Shown here in pieces: positions 18,922-26,764 of a DNA stretch of 64,000 nt (positions are counted from its first letter, which is position 1; each line of letters starts with the position of its first letter). The notes below the pieces were generated by a model. That model saw only the letters and a list, made by a program, of their open reading frames with translations. It searched no databases and was not told the origin of the DNA. The position numbers and the translations under genes are program-made. This DNA is from Methylotuvimicrobium buryatense 5G (GTDB lineage Bacteria; Pseudomonadota; Gammaproteobacteria; Methylococcales; Methylomonadaceae). The stretch covers positions 2,929,972 to 2,993,971 of the forward strand of contig NZ_KB455575.1 in assembly GCF_000341735.1 (NCBI RefSeq), in the 5' to 3' direction.

Positions 18922-18972
18922 AGTATAGCGGGAATCGGGTCAGGACAACGGACCCATAACGTTTTTTATGGG
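18922..18972 (-). promoter_or_regulatory. promoter region of the sigma-54 activator gene
   Basis: A good -10 hexamer, TATACT, reads leftward at 18922-18927, with only weak -35 candidates (TTGTCC 15 bases upstream). Just beyond is a perfect inverted repeat, CCCATAA-N6-TTATGGG (18953-18972), in a position suited to an operator. It could serve autoregulation or another repressor. It lacks a GC-rich stem and U-tract and so is unlikely to be a terminator. Confidence 0.4.
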
Positions 18973-19059
18973 AATAAAATTAATGGCTCATTATCAATTC
19001 AAAAAACTAACTTCAAAACCGTGCTGATTTATTTTGATATGGACGAAATGCGTAATCGA

Positions 19060-19101
19060 GGGTAAAGGTCGAAATCTTTAACTGACCTCAATCGATTTTA
19101 A
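19060..19101 (+). repeat. right 42-bp direct repeat bounding the defence island
   Basis: Partner of 4618-4659, same orientation, one mismatch in 42. It lies 71 bp from the 3' end of tRNA-Arg(CCG), on the side into which the tRNA 3' end points. It does not contain tRNA sequence, so this is not a classical tRNA-derived attachment site. No integrase gene lies between the repeats. Confidence 0.8.
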
Positions 19102-19171
19102 AGGGCATGGCACAGATAGGGCGCATACAGAGCACGGAGCAAAAATGGCCGTTTTGGGGTAGATGTCAAAA

Positions 19172-19248
19172 TGGCGCGCCCGAGAGGATTCGAACCTCTG
19201 ACCTCGGCCTCCGGAGGGCCGCGCTCTATCCAGCTGAGCTACGGGCGC
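19172..19248 (-). tRNA. tRNA-Arg (anticodon CCG)
   Basis: A full cloverleaf reads leftward: acceptor GCGCCCG paired with CGGGCGC, D arm GCTC...GAGC, anticodon stem CGGCC/GGCCG with loop CTCCGGA (anticodon CCG), T arm AGAGG-TTCGAAT-CCTCT, discriminator G and an encoded CCA end. It lies 38 bp downstream of the rep stop codon on the same strand. tRNA genes often mark integration sites, and the defence island lies off its 3' end. Confidence 0.97.
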
Positions 19249-19286
19249 TTGTTTGGGATGCGTATTCTAACCGATCGCGGCGATAA

Positions 19287-21290
19287 TTACGATAGCATTG
19301 TTTTCAAATGCGCAAGACTGGCCTTGCCACGTTCTTTGATCACGGCCGGATCAAGCTGTTTTTTGTTGGCCCACTCCAAATCGTCGGACGGCAATTCGCC
19401 CAAAAACCGGCTCGGTTCACATTCGGAAATTTCGCCATAGCGCTTTCTGTGCGTGCAATAACTGAAGGTCAGCGAACGCTGCGCGCGCGTGATGCCGACA
19501 TACGCAAGGCGGCGCTCTTCCTCGATATTATCGGTTTCGATGCTGTTTTGATGCGGCAACAGGTTTTCTTCCATGCCGATTAAGAAAACATGTGGAAATT
19601 CGAGACCCTTGGCCGCATGCAGCGTCATCAGGCTGACCTGGTCGCCGGCCTCTTCTTCCTGATTGCGCTCGAGTATGTCCATCAGCATGATTTTCGAGAC
19701 GATTTCAGACAATGATTTCTCGCTGCCTTGGTCTTTGTCGGCGATGCGCTTCAACCAGTCGATCAGTTCGTAAACATTTTGCATTTTGCGTTCGGCCGAT
19801 TGCGGCGTTTTCGCATTTTCACGCAGCCAGGCTTCGTAACCGATTTGGCTTATCATCTGTTCGATCACTGCGAAAGTATCGCCTCGCTCCATGCGATCGG
19901 CGGTATCGTTCACCCAGTCGGTAAATTTTTGTAACCGCTGTCGCGCCTTGTCGGACAGCCGCTGCATTAGACCCATTTCGGTGCTGGCCTTAAACAAACT
20001 GACATGCCGCTCGTTCGCATAGGCGCCGAGGTTTTCCAGCGTGGTCGGACCGATTTCGCGGCGCGGCGTGTTGATAATGCGTAAAAACGCGGCATCATCG
20101 TCCGGATTCACGAACAAGCGCAGATAACTGAGCATGTCTTTGATTTCGGCGTATGCGAAAAACGACGTGCTGCCGCTGATGAAATACGGCACATTGTTTT
20201 CGCGTAGCGCGCGTTCGAACAGCCTCGATTGGTGATTGCCGCGGTACAGAATCGCGTAATCCTTGTAGCTACTGCCGGTTTTGAATTTGTGATGAATGAT
20301 TTCCGAAACGACCTGCTTCGCTTCGATGGTTTCGTCCTTATGACTCAACACGCGAAGCGGATCGCCGAAGCCCAAATCGCTCCACAAGCGCTTTTCGAAG
20401 GTATGCGGATTGTTTGCGATCAATTGGTTCGCGACTTTCAAAATCCGTCCGGCCGAGCGGTAATTTTGCTCAAGCTTGATCACTTTTAGGCGCGAGAAGT
20501 CTTTTTGCAATTGCGCCAGATTTTCCGGTTGCGCGCCGCGCCAGGCGTAAATCGACTGATCGTCGTCGCCGACCACGGTGAAACGCCCGAGGTTGCCGGC
20601 CAACAGTTTCACCAATTGATATTGCGTGATATTGGTATCCTGATATTCGTCGACCAGTAGGTAGCGAATCTTGTTCTGCCATTTTTCGAGAGCCTCGGCA
20701 TGCTGTTGGAACAACAGCACCGGCATCAGGATCAGGTCGTCGAAATCGACCGCATTGTAGGCTTTTAAGCTGCGCGTGTAATCGGTATATAGATGCGCAG
20801 CTGGAGCTTGCTCTTGCGTCGCATTAGATAAGGCCTGTTCCGGCGTCACGAATGCGTTTTTCCATTGGCCGATCTGCCAAGCGTAATGATCGGCCTTATC
20901 GATATCGCATTCCTTCCCGTTGTGCATGATCAGGTTTTTAAGCAACGTTTGCTTGTCCTGCTCGTCGAACAGCGTCAACGCGGCCTTGTAACCGAGCGTC
21001 TTGTGTTCCTTGCGGAGAATATCCAATCCGAGTGAATGAAAAGTCGACACGGTCAAGCCGCGAATGTCTTTGTCGTTCAGCAGTTTCGAAACGCGCGATT
21101 TCATCTCGCGCGAGGCCTTGTTCGTGAACGTTACGGCAGCGATATGCCGAGCCGGCGTGCCTTGCTTAACCAGATAAGCGATCTTTTCGGTGATCACGCG
21201 CGTCTTGCCGCTGCCGGCGCCGGCCAGCACGAGCAAAGGCACATCGACGGTGCGCACCGCGGCGAGTTGTTGGGGATTGAGTTCGGCCAT
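19287..21290 (-). CDS. rep: ATP-dependent DNA helicase Rep
   Basis: 667 residues, the length of Rep. SF1A motifs are all visible: Q-motif (LNPQQLAAV), Walker A GAGSGKTRVI, TFTNKAS, DEYQDTN, VVGDDDQSIYAWRGA, QNYRS and the C-terminal TLHAAKGLEFPHVF and YVGITRAQ. A 3'-5' helicase helping replication forks past protein obstacles. It is closer to Rep than to UvrD by length and C-terminus. It is followed by tRNA-Arg. A housekeeping gene marking the chromosomal side of the island. Confidence 0.93.
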   Translation of the reverse strand: MAELNPQQLAAVRTVDVPLLVLAGAGSGKTRVITEKIAYLVKQGTPARHIAAVTFTNKASREMKSRVSKLLNDKDIRGLTVSTFHSLGLDILRKEHKTLGYKAALTLFDEQDKQTLLKNLIMHNGKECDIDKADHYAWQIGQWKNAFVTPEQALSNATQEQAPAAHLYTDYTRSLKAYNAVDFDDLILMPVLLFQQHAEALEKWQNKIRYLLVDEYQDTNITQYQLVKLLAGNLGRFTVVGDDDQSIYAWRGAQPENLAQLQKDFSRLKVIKLEQNYRSAGRILKVANQLIANNPHTFEKRLWSDLGFGDPLRVLSHKDETIEAKQVVSEIIHHKFKTGSSYKDYAILYRGNHQSRLFERALRENNVPYFISGSTSFFAYAEIKDMLSYLRLFVNPDDDAAFLRIINTPRREIGPTTLENLGAYANERHVSLFKASTEMGLMQRLSDKARQRLQKFTDWVNDTADRMERGDTFAVIEQMISQIGYEAWLRENAKTPQSAERKMQNVYELIDWLKRIADKDQGSEKSLSEIVSKIMLMDILERNQEEEAGDQVSLMTLHAAKGLEFPHVFLIGMEENLLPHQNSIETDNIEEERRLAYVGITRAQRSLTFSYCTHRKRYGEISECEPSRFLGELPSDDLEWANKKQLDPAVIKERGKASLAHLKTMLS

Positions 21291-21726
21291 GTTGTTTAAC
21301 GCAATGAGATGAAAAGCTTTCGAGGATTACTGTTTGGAATAGGAATAGACTGGTTCTTACGGCCATCCGTTCATCGTTATACACATCATTATGTTAGTCA
21401 CGTCTGCCGGCAGGGATTGCCGGAATCTTGGCTACATGGATGTATTTGGCTTGCCGTCCTTGGTACTAAATAACCGCGTCCCGGCAGGTATGATGGCACT
21501 TGTGTATAACGACGAGCTATCATCCGTGGGAAGCCATATGCGTATTTTAAGCTCTGCATGCATTCCCTAGCAGGAGAGACCGTGAAAGCATTGGCGAATA
21601 CATCATAAAAAAATTTATTCACCATGAAGAACATGAAGGCAATGAAGAAAAAGAATATAAAATCAACAGCCTAATTCTTCATGTTACTTCATGCTCTTCA
21701 TGGTTATTTCGCAGTATTGAATACAT
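21291..21726. repeat. intergenic repeats between rep and hicB
   Basis: No convincing gene. Bases 21395-21490 hold a palindromic dispersed repeat (CTGCCGGCAGGGATTGCCGG with ACATGGATGTATTTGGCTTG). Bases 21620-21720 contain ATGAAGAACATGAAG and an inverted or direct variant (CTTCATGTTACTTCATGCTC) forming a loose A+T-rich hairpin downstream of hicB. Confidence 0.55.
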
Positions 21727-21957
21727 TCACAGCATCAGGAGAGTGGGAACGAGTAAAACCCGTTCAGCAATAGTTCTGCTTGGCAGAGGGATTGCGTCGC
21801 CATCTTGAAGCGTTCCTTCTATATGAAATTCGATAGCTTCCCGAATTTGCTCTTCAACTTCCTGAATGCTAGATCCTGTAGCGACACAACCAGGAAGATC
21901 AAGAACAAAAGCAGAGAAATTCGATTCGGCTTTTTCAATAACGACGGCATATTTCAT
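21727..21957 (-). CDS. hicB: HicB-family antitoxin
   Basis: 76 residues with the HicB RNase-H-like fold signature: MKYAVVIEKAESNFSAFVLD, LPGCVATGSSIQEVEEQIRE, AIEFHIEGTLQDGDAIPLPS. It should neutralise the HicA mRNA interferase. A strong GGAGG ribosome-binding site precedes the ATG. It lies directly downstream of hicA, which carries an early stop codon, so the antitoxin is now an orphan. The usual C-terminal DNA-binding tail is short or absent. Confidence 0.82.
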   Translation of the reverse strand: MKYAVVIEKAESNFSAFVLDLPGCVATGSSIQEVEEQIREAIEFHIEGTLQDGDAIPLPSRTIAERVLLVPTLLML

Positions 21958-22150
21958 AGAATACCCACCTCCAACCGGCTTGTTTAAAAATACTGTTCAA
22001 TGTTCCAGGAGCTAAATCATCACCCGGCTTACCTGGAACTGTCACTCGTCCGGGTTTATTCGGGTGTTTAAATTGACGGTGGCTTCCGCATGTTGCCTAT
22101 AAATACCACCCATCCTTTTGTAGTTTGAGGAGAATATCAGAAACTTTCAT
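21935..22150 (-). pseudogene. hicA: hicA toxin pseudogene (nonsense codon 18)
   Basis: From ATG 22150 the frame reads MKVSDILLKLQKDGWYL, then TAG, then ATCGSHRQFKHPNKPGRVTV, PGKPGDDLAPGTLNSIFKQAG. This is a HicA toxin at every position except the amber codon. The catalytic His in GSHRQFKHP is retained but downstream of the stop. The end overlaps hicB in the order hicA-hicB. Toxin loss with antitoxin kept is the usual safe decay route. Confidence 0.8.
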
Positions 22151-22336
22151 CCGGTAAATTATTCCCTGGCTTCATTGCCCGAAATTATAGCATTCTTGCC
22201 AAACCGTTTGTGAAACAGGGCGAAACGTTACATAAAAAGGTAAAAAGTCAGCAATTCCCAATTTAAAACCCTGATTAAATAAGGGGCACTTAAAACTAAT
22301 CAATCGCAACATTAATAAAGCCATCGGTAGATACAA

Positions 22337-23854
22337 ATGGACTTGGAAATAATTGACTTGATACGTCGCACCTTCGAAGACTTACCGGACTCCCGTAAAC
22401 CCGGCAACAATCGGAAATACAGGATAGAAGATGCCGTTCTGACGCCTTCTCGGTGTTCTTCACGCAAAGCCCGTCTTTTCTGGATTATCAGCAACGGATA
22501 GAAAAACTCCACAATCGAAATATACCCGTCTTAGATCAAAATTCGGCGCCAGGGTGTCCGCTAAAGGACACCGTGAATACGTCCATGTAGTCTCTATGCC
22601 AGCTCCATGCTGGCAAAGCCTTTATGAACGCCATGGATGGCGTGAATGTCGATTTTGCAGGAGCGAATATCGACCGGACACCCAGGCGCCTCCTCGGGCA
22701 CTGCCGAATTTTGAAGTGCGAAAGGTATAACGCACAATCGATTTTTGGTGTTCATCAAATTCCTTCGACCAGCAAATCGGCAACTTGCTGGATCCCATTG
22801 CATCGGAAACACTCTATCCGGTGTTGGCCGAAGTAGGTGACAGATTGTACACACAAGGTTGCCTGAAGCCGTTCGTGAGTGTTGGCGGTACCCTATTGGT
22901 AGCGCTGGACGGCACCGATTCCTTCAGTTCGGAAAAAATTTCCTGTCCATGCTGTACCCAACAAACGCTGAAAAACGGTCAGATCTTATACCGTCACACG
23001 CGGGTGACACCGGTCATTGTGGCTCCCGGACAAAGTCAGGTAGTACCTTTGCCGCCGGAATTTGTTCGCGTCCAAGACGGCGTGGACAAACAGGATTGCG
23101 AACTGGCGGCGGCCAAGCGTTGGCTGACGAATTGGGGGCTCATTACGCGCCGCGCGGCATCACTGTGCTGGGTGACGATTTATATTGTCACCAGTCGTTT
23201 TGTGAGGCCGTGCGTGCGCAGCACATGGATTTTCTGTTCGTCTGCAAGCCCGATTCCCATGAGCTATTGTACGAATGGCTCGACGATTTTACCCGAACCG
23301 GTGAGATTCAAACGCTCGAGAAAAGCCGTTGGAACGGTAAACAACGAATGACCGAACGCTATCGGTATTTCAACCAAGTCCAAGTCCAAGTTCCACTCCG
23401 CAACAGCGACGATGCGTTAATGGTCAATTGGTGCGAAGTGACGACCCTCAATGCCAAACAAGAAGCGGTCTACCGCAATGCCTGGACAACGTCACACACT
23501 CTCGACGAACACAATGTGATCGAGATGGTCGCCGCGGGCCGCGCCCGTTGGAAAATAGAGAACGAAAACAACAATGTCCTCAAGAACCATGGCTATCATT
23601 TCGAGCATAACTTTGCCCACGGGAAGCAGCAGTTGTCCAACTTCTTGGCCACCCTTAACTTATTGGCTTTTCTCACCCATACCGCTCTTGAATGGCTGGA
23701 CGAGGCTTACCGTGCCGTCCGCAATGACGCGCCTTCCAGGCGGACATTCTTCGAACAATTCCGAACCTTGCTTCAATTTATGCCTTTTGATAATTGGCAG
23801 CATCTGATGCGGTTCATGCTCTATGGTGAAAATCAAATACCTAGGAAAACGTAA
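22337..23854 (+). pseudogene. transposase pseudogene with several frameshifts
   Basis: The start MDLEIIDLIRRTFEDLPDSR is clear. The frame shifts near 22440 (then FSVFFTQSPSFLDYQQ), is broken by the family B insertion, resumes with QSIFGVHQIPS, shifts again near 22772 (QQIGNLLDPIASETLYPVL), carries on with VALDGTDSFSS, and shifts a third time near 23115 into the final long frame. DDE candidates are Asp in ALDGTDSF, Asp in TVLGDDLYCHQ and Glu in RARWKIENENNN. It cannot make a working transposase without reversal of at least three indels. Confidence 0.85.
22519..22732. mobile_element. family B MITE inserted in the transposase gene
   Basis: A 214-bp palindromic element whose boundaries are fixed by a 9-bp target duplication, CACAATCGA, at 22510-22518 and 22733-22741. 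Outer ends TATACCC...GGTATA, inner GGCGCC arms. Other copies in either orientation are at 2640-2812, 27811-27916 (truncated), 29404-29565, 37950-38157, 39597-39757 and 50664-50800. No coding capacity. Confidence 0.85.
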
Positions 23855-23917
23855 GGTTTTAAATTGGGAATTGCTGCTAGGATTACTGAATACAGAACCT
23901 TATAAAAATCCAGCCAA

Positions 23918-23945
23918 AAAAACGCCGACTGACGCCGGCGTTTTT
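23918..23945 (-). terminator. rho-independent terminator of the subtilase gene
   Basis: Perfect 10-bp arms AAAAACGCCG and CGGCGTTTTT around an 8-base loop, 21 bp beyond the protease stop codon. The stem is symmetrical, with T-tracts on both strands, and could also stop transcription from the neighbouring insertion sequence. Confidence 0.85.
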
Positions 23946-23966
23946 GGTTGCAGATTTTAGTTTTGC

Positions 23967-25802
23967 TTATTTGAAAACTGTAATGGTATGTTTAGCCGTT
24001 TTATTTGAAGTATCGGTCGCGATCGCTTCAATGATATAGGTACCTCGGCTTTCTCGATTGGTATTCCAATTGTGGGATAAACTACCGCCATCAACTGAAC
24101 TTACCATTCTGCCGTTAATGAATAACCGGATATTGGCAACCGCTACGTCGTCTTCGGCTGAAACGTCTATTTTAACTACCTTCGTTACTCGGCTGCCGTC
24201 GGCTGGATTACTGATAGCTACGGTTGGAGCTGCAATATCTTCAATTACTTCTTCGACAGGTTCATCAACAACCTCTTCGACTTGTTCGATCGCATTTTTG
24301 ACCGTTACATTAACATCGCTTGAAACCCCTTCATTACCCGCCGCATCGATCGCGGTTGCACTCAAGGTTACAGAACCATCTGCGATTTGGCTTGAATCCC
24401 AGCTAAATTGGTAAGGTGCGGTCGTATCGGTACCGACATAGAGACCATTGGCATACAGCGTCACTTCGCTTACACCGACATTATCGGTGGCGTTGACCTC
24501 GACTTCAACCAAGCCGCTGACGGTACTTCCCCCTGTTGGTGAGAAAATATTGACTGAGGGTGCCTCTTTATCGACAGTGACATTCACCATGCTTTGCGCC
24601 ATTTCAACCCCTACGGCGGCATTCACCCGCCCATGACCGTAATAGGGATGAAAATCACCGGCAATTTTATCGGCAGAAGCTTTCAAGATTTGTTCGACTT
24701 CATCGGGCGTCAGCGTTGGATTCGCGCCTTTAATCAGGGCAACCACACCGGCAGTTACCGGAGATGAGAACGATGTGCCGTTCCAATTACCATAACCGCC
24801 GCCCCGCGAAGTGGTTTGAATCGATGCGCCCGGCGCCGCAACATCGATGAACGCGCCGTAATTCGACCAAGAAGCTTTAGCATCCGAGCTGGTAGTCGCA
24901 GAAACGCTGATCATATAAGGATTGTCGGCAAAGCCAGGATCGATGCCGTCGTTACCTGCCGCCACCACGACCAAGCCGTTTTTGCTGCGCATGTATTGCG
25001 CCGCATTGGTAACCGCAGAGCTGTTGGAAACGCCATAACTGATGTTCGCGACATCGGCACCTTGATTTGCCGCCCAGTTCAAGCCGCGAGCAATATCGCT
25101 GAAATAAGCGGCACCGTCGCTACGATTGGATATTCTTACCGGCAATATTTGGGCATTCCATGCGACACCCGCAACGCCGTTGGCGTTATCGGTTGCGGCG
25201 CCTGCAACCCCCGCTACCGCTGTACCATGACCGTTAATATCGGATGTATCGCCGCTGCCATCGACCGAATTCCAGCCCGGAATTAGCTTGCCGGACAAAT
25301 CTGAGTGCGAACTATCGACACCAGTGTCTAAAATCGCAATGACGGTATTGTCGGCCTTGGAAGAGCTCCAAGAAGTGGGCGCTTGAATTTTCGGTAAATG
25401 CCATTGATTTCCATATCTTGGATCGTTAGGTGTAACGAAACTCAATTCGACCGCCATATCGAGTTCGGCAAACTCAATATGAGGATTTCTGGAAAGCGCC
25501 CGTACGACGGCTTGTTCTGCTTGAGCAGGCACGCTGACAATGTGAACGTTTAAGTTACCGATGGCGCCTTTGCCTTGCCCATTGTTTCGTTTTAATATTC
25601 TGTCAAACTCGATGTCCGATAATCCGGCTTTCGGTTTGACCAGAATTTGACCTTCTTTCCAAGGTTTATCGGGTGCTGCATACGTTGTTCCGCTTGCGCC
25701 GCCGAATACGCCAGCAATCAATACCGCCGCTAAGGCCTTGGAAAGTTGAGTTGGTTTGAATGTGTTTTGATTTTTTTGACTTCTTCGGCTGTTAGAGTTC
25801 AT
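23967..25802 (-). CDS. secreted subtilisin-family (S8) serine protease with two Ig-like domains
   Basis: 611 residues. A signal peptide (about 20-42, LAAVLIAGVFGGASGTTYAA), a short propeptide-like region (43-120), and the S8 domain with the triad Asp159 (ILDTGVD), His192 (NGHGTAVAGV) and Ser344 (NGTSFSSP), plus oxyanion Asn in AAGND. C-terminal are two Big-type Ig-like domains (about 415-505 and 525-610) joined by an acidic linker (VEEVVDEPVEEVIEDI). Likely exported and active on proteins outside the cell. A c-di-GMP-I riboswitch precedes the gene and a terminator follows, so it is a single-gene unit under c-di-GMP control. Confidence 0.94.
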   Translation of the reverse strand: MNSNSRRSQKNQNTFKPTQLSKALAAVLIAGVFGGASGTTYAAPDKPWKEGQILVKPKAGLSDIEFDRILKRNNGQGKGAIGNLNVHIVSVPAQAEQAVVRALSRNPHIEFAELDMAVELSFVTPNDPRYGNQWHLPKIQAPTSWSSSKADNTVIAILDTGVDSSHSDLSGKLIPGWNSVDGSGDTSDINGHGTAVAGVAGAATDNANGVAGVAWNAQILPVRISNRSDGAAYFSDIARGLNWAANQGADVANISYGVSNSSAVTNAAQYMRSKNGLVVVAAGNDGIDPGFADNPYMISVSATTSSDAKASWSNYGAFIDVAAPGASIQTTSRGGGYGNWNGTSFSSPVTAGVVALIKGANPTLTPDEVEQILKASADKIAGDFHPYYGHGRVNAAVGVEMAQSMVNVTVDKEAPSVNIFSPTGGSTVSGLVEVEVNATDNVGVSEVTLYANGLYVGTDTTAPYQFSWDSSQIADGSVTLSATAIDAAGNEGVSSDVNVTVKNAIEQVEEVVDEPVEEVIEDIAAPTVAISNPADGSRVTKVVKIDVSAEDDVAVANIRLFINGRMVSSVDGGSLSHNWNTNRESRGTYIIEAIATDTSNKTAKHTITVFK

Positions 25803-25856
25803 GACCCCACTCCTTAATTTTAATAAAGGTCCGAAGGAGTTCCTTGAAGTTGAATA

Positions 25857-25975
25857 TAAATTGGCGTAGGTTTTGCGTTATGCCAATTTAGCAATCCCAC
25901 TGTCATAGGAGTAACTCCGTTAGACTGGAAACTTTGCGTCACCACCTTTCGATGGTTTTGCCCTGTTATGATTTT
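25857..25975 (-). promoter_or_regulatory. cyclic di-GMP-I (GEMM) riboswitch upstream of the protease
   Basis: Leftward reading gives the GEMM core: ACAGGGCAAAACC, stem CCATC-GAAA-GGTGG with its GAAA tetraloop, GTGACGCAAAG, and the second arm with CAGTCTAACGGAG and GTGGGAT (aptamer about 25891-25975). Directly after it is a perfect 9-bp stem, TAAATTGGC / GCCAATTTA (25857-25890), as an expression platform. The platform lacks a strong U-tract, so an anti-sequestration or weak-terminator mode is possible. The leader ends about 55 bases before the ATG, which has a AAGGAG site. Confidence 0.85.
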
Positions 25976-26049
25976 CGATTGACTGAAGCCTCTAAAAGCA
26001 CTTTGAAAGCTTTTTTCGTTCCGGTTGGGTTACAGTGTATAAATTTCAG

Positions 26050-26277
26050 AAATAATTGATGTGATTTGCTTAGCAAAAATTTATTTAGAGAAATCATCTT
26101 GTTATTGTTAATATCGATTTCAGTGAATTGCTAAGCACTTTTCGCGTTGCCCATGTCGACTCGCCCACAAAAACCTTTTGAGTTTTTGGCCATTCGTTCA
26201 TCTTTATTACGCGCAATGGCCGAAGGTTCGTATGATTAAACCGCCTAAGAAAGAAATTTCTTTTTAGGCGGTTTTTT
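26050..26277 (+). ncRNA. possible small RNA ending in a strong terminator
   Basis: Bases 26238-26277 form an excellent rightward terminator: AAACCGCCTA paired with TAGGCGGTTT, then a T-tract. No gene precedes it on this strand within 400 bases (the nearest, the IS transposase, ends at 23854). The 960-bp gap upstream is otherwise the leader of the protease on the other strand. A short transcript from somewhere near 26040-26150 is the simplest explanation; the start given is a guess. Confidence 0.3.
26238..26277 (+). terminator. rho-independent terminator without an upstream gene
   Basis: A 10-bp stem, AAACCGCCTA/TAGGCGGTTT, extended by A/T pairs through AAGAAA/TTTCTT, followed on the plus strand by TTTTTT. 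Confidence 0.8.
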
Positions 26278-26378
26278 GTCAGCAATAGATTACATAAGTA
26301 AGCTTATTTTGACCTTAATTCAGATAAGCGCTTGACCTAAATTCGCTAGTTATCTCTATCGTAAACGGAGTTCACAGT

Positions 26379-26557
26379 CATAGGCGCCAACTTAAGAAAA
26401 AAACACGTCATTCCGCCATGAATTGGCGGAATCCAATGTCAGGGGTGGCAATGCCTAGCTTCACATCCATGTAACCTGGATATCGGCAATCTATGCCGAT
26501 ATGACGAATAAAGCCGCAAATGCACCATAGAATAGGCATTAGGCTGGCGCTTATGGG
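26379..26557 (+). repeat. family A MITE copy 2
   Basis: About 179 bp, ends CATAGGCGCCAAC and GCTGGCGCTTATGGG, with the internal pair ATTCCGCC...GGCGGAAT and the CCTGGATATCGGCAATC segment shared with 4440-4619. No target duplication is obvious. The rest of the gap to 26764 shows no further gene. Confidence 0.75.
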
Positions 26558-26764
26558 CTTAAAACCTCGCACTTAAGGTTTCGTTCAGGGCCAAATCAAT
26601 TCGAAACGTTCGGGGCGGATTGAATAACCCGCCCCGCGCTACACCATCGCTAGAATGGTATGCCGGAATTTTTATAATCAATTTATAAGCTCTGGTTTGA
26701 TCAACAGCAAATACGCCCATTTGAAGTATACTTGTCGCCATTCATTTATTCGGTTTAAAACGAC

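Larger units (their letters stand above)
22249..23876 (+). mobile_element. degenerate DDE insertion sequence with 22-bp terminal repeats
   Basis: The ends are perfect 22-bp inverted repeats beginning CAGCAATTCCCAATTTAAAA (22249-22270 and 23855-23876). Length is 1628 bp, including a 214-bp family B element inserted at 22519-22732. No target duplication is apparent at the outer ends (GTAAAAAGT on the left, CTAGGATTA on the right). The same ends, slightly diverged, bound the 214-bp MITE at 29680-29893, making this IS, or an intact relative, its likely mover. Family is probably ISNCY-like. Confidence 0.85.

Noticed and set aside
19060-19248. Classical attachment site within tRNA-Arg
   Set aside because: The flanking repeat contains no tRNA 3' sequence, I see no second copy of the tRNA end near 4.6 kb, and no integrase is present.
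21398-21634. Short reading frame between rep and hicB
   Set aside because: It runs through a dispersed palindromic repeat, has no ribosome-binding site and no recognisable domain.
22249-23876. Intact insertion sequence
   Set aside because: Terminal repeats are perfect, but the transposase has at least three frameshifts and a MITE insertion, and no target duplication is visible at the outer ends.
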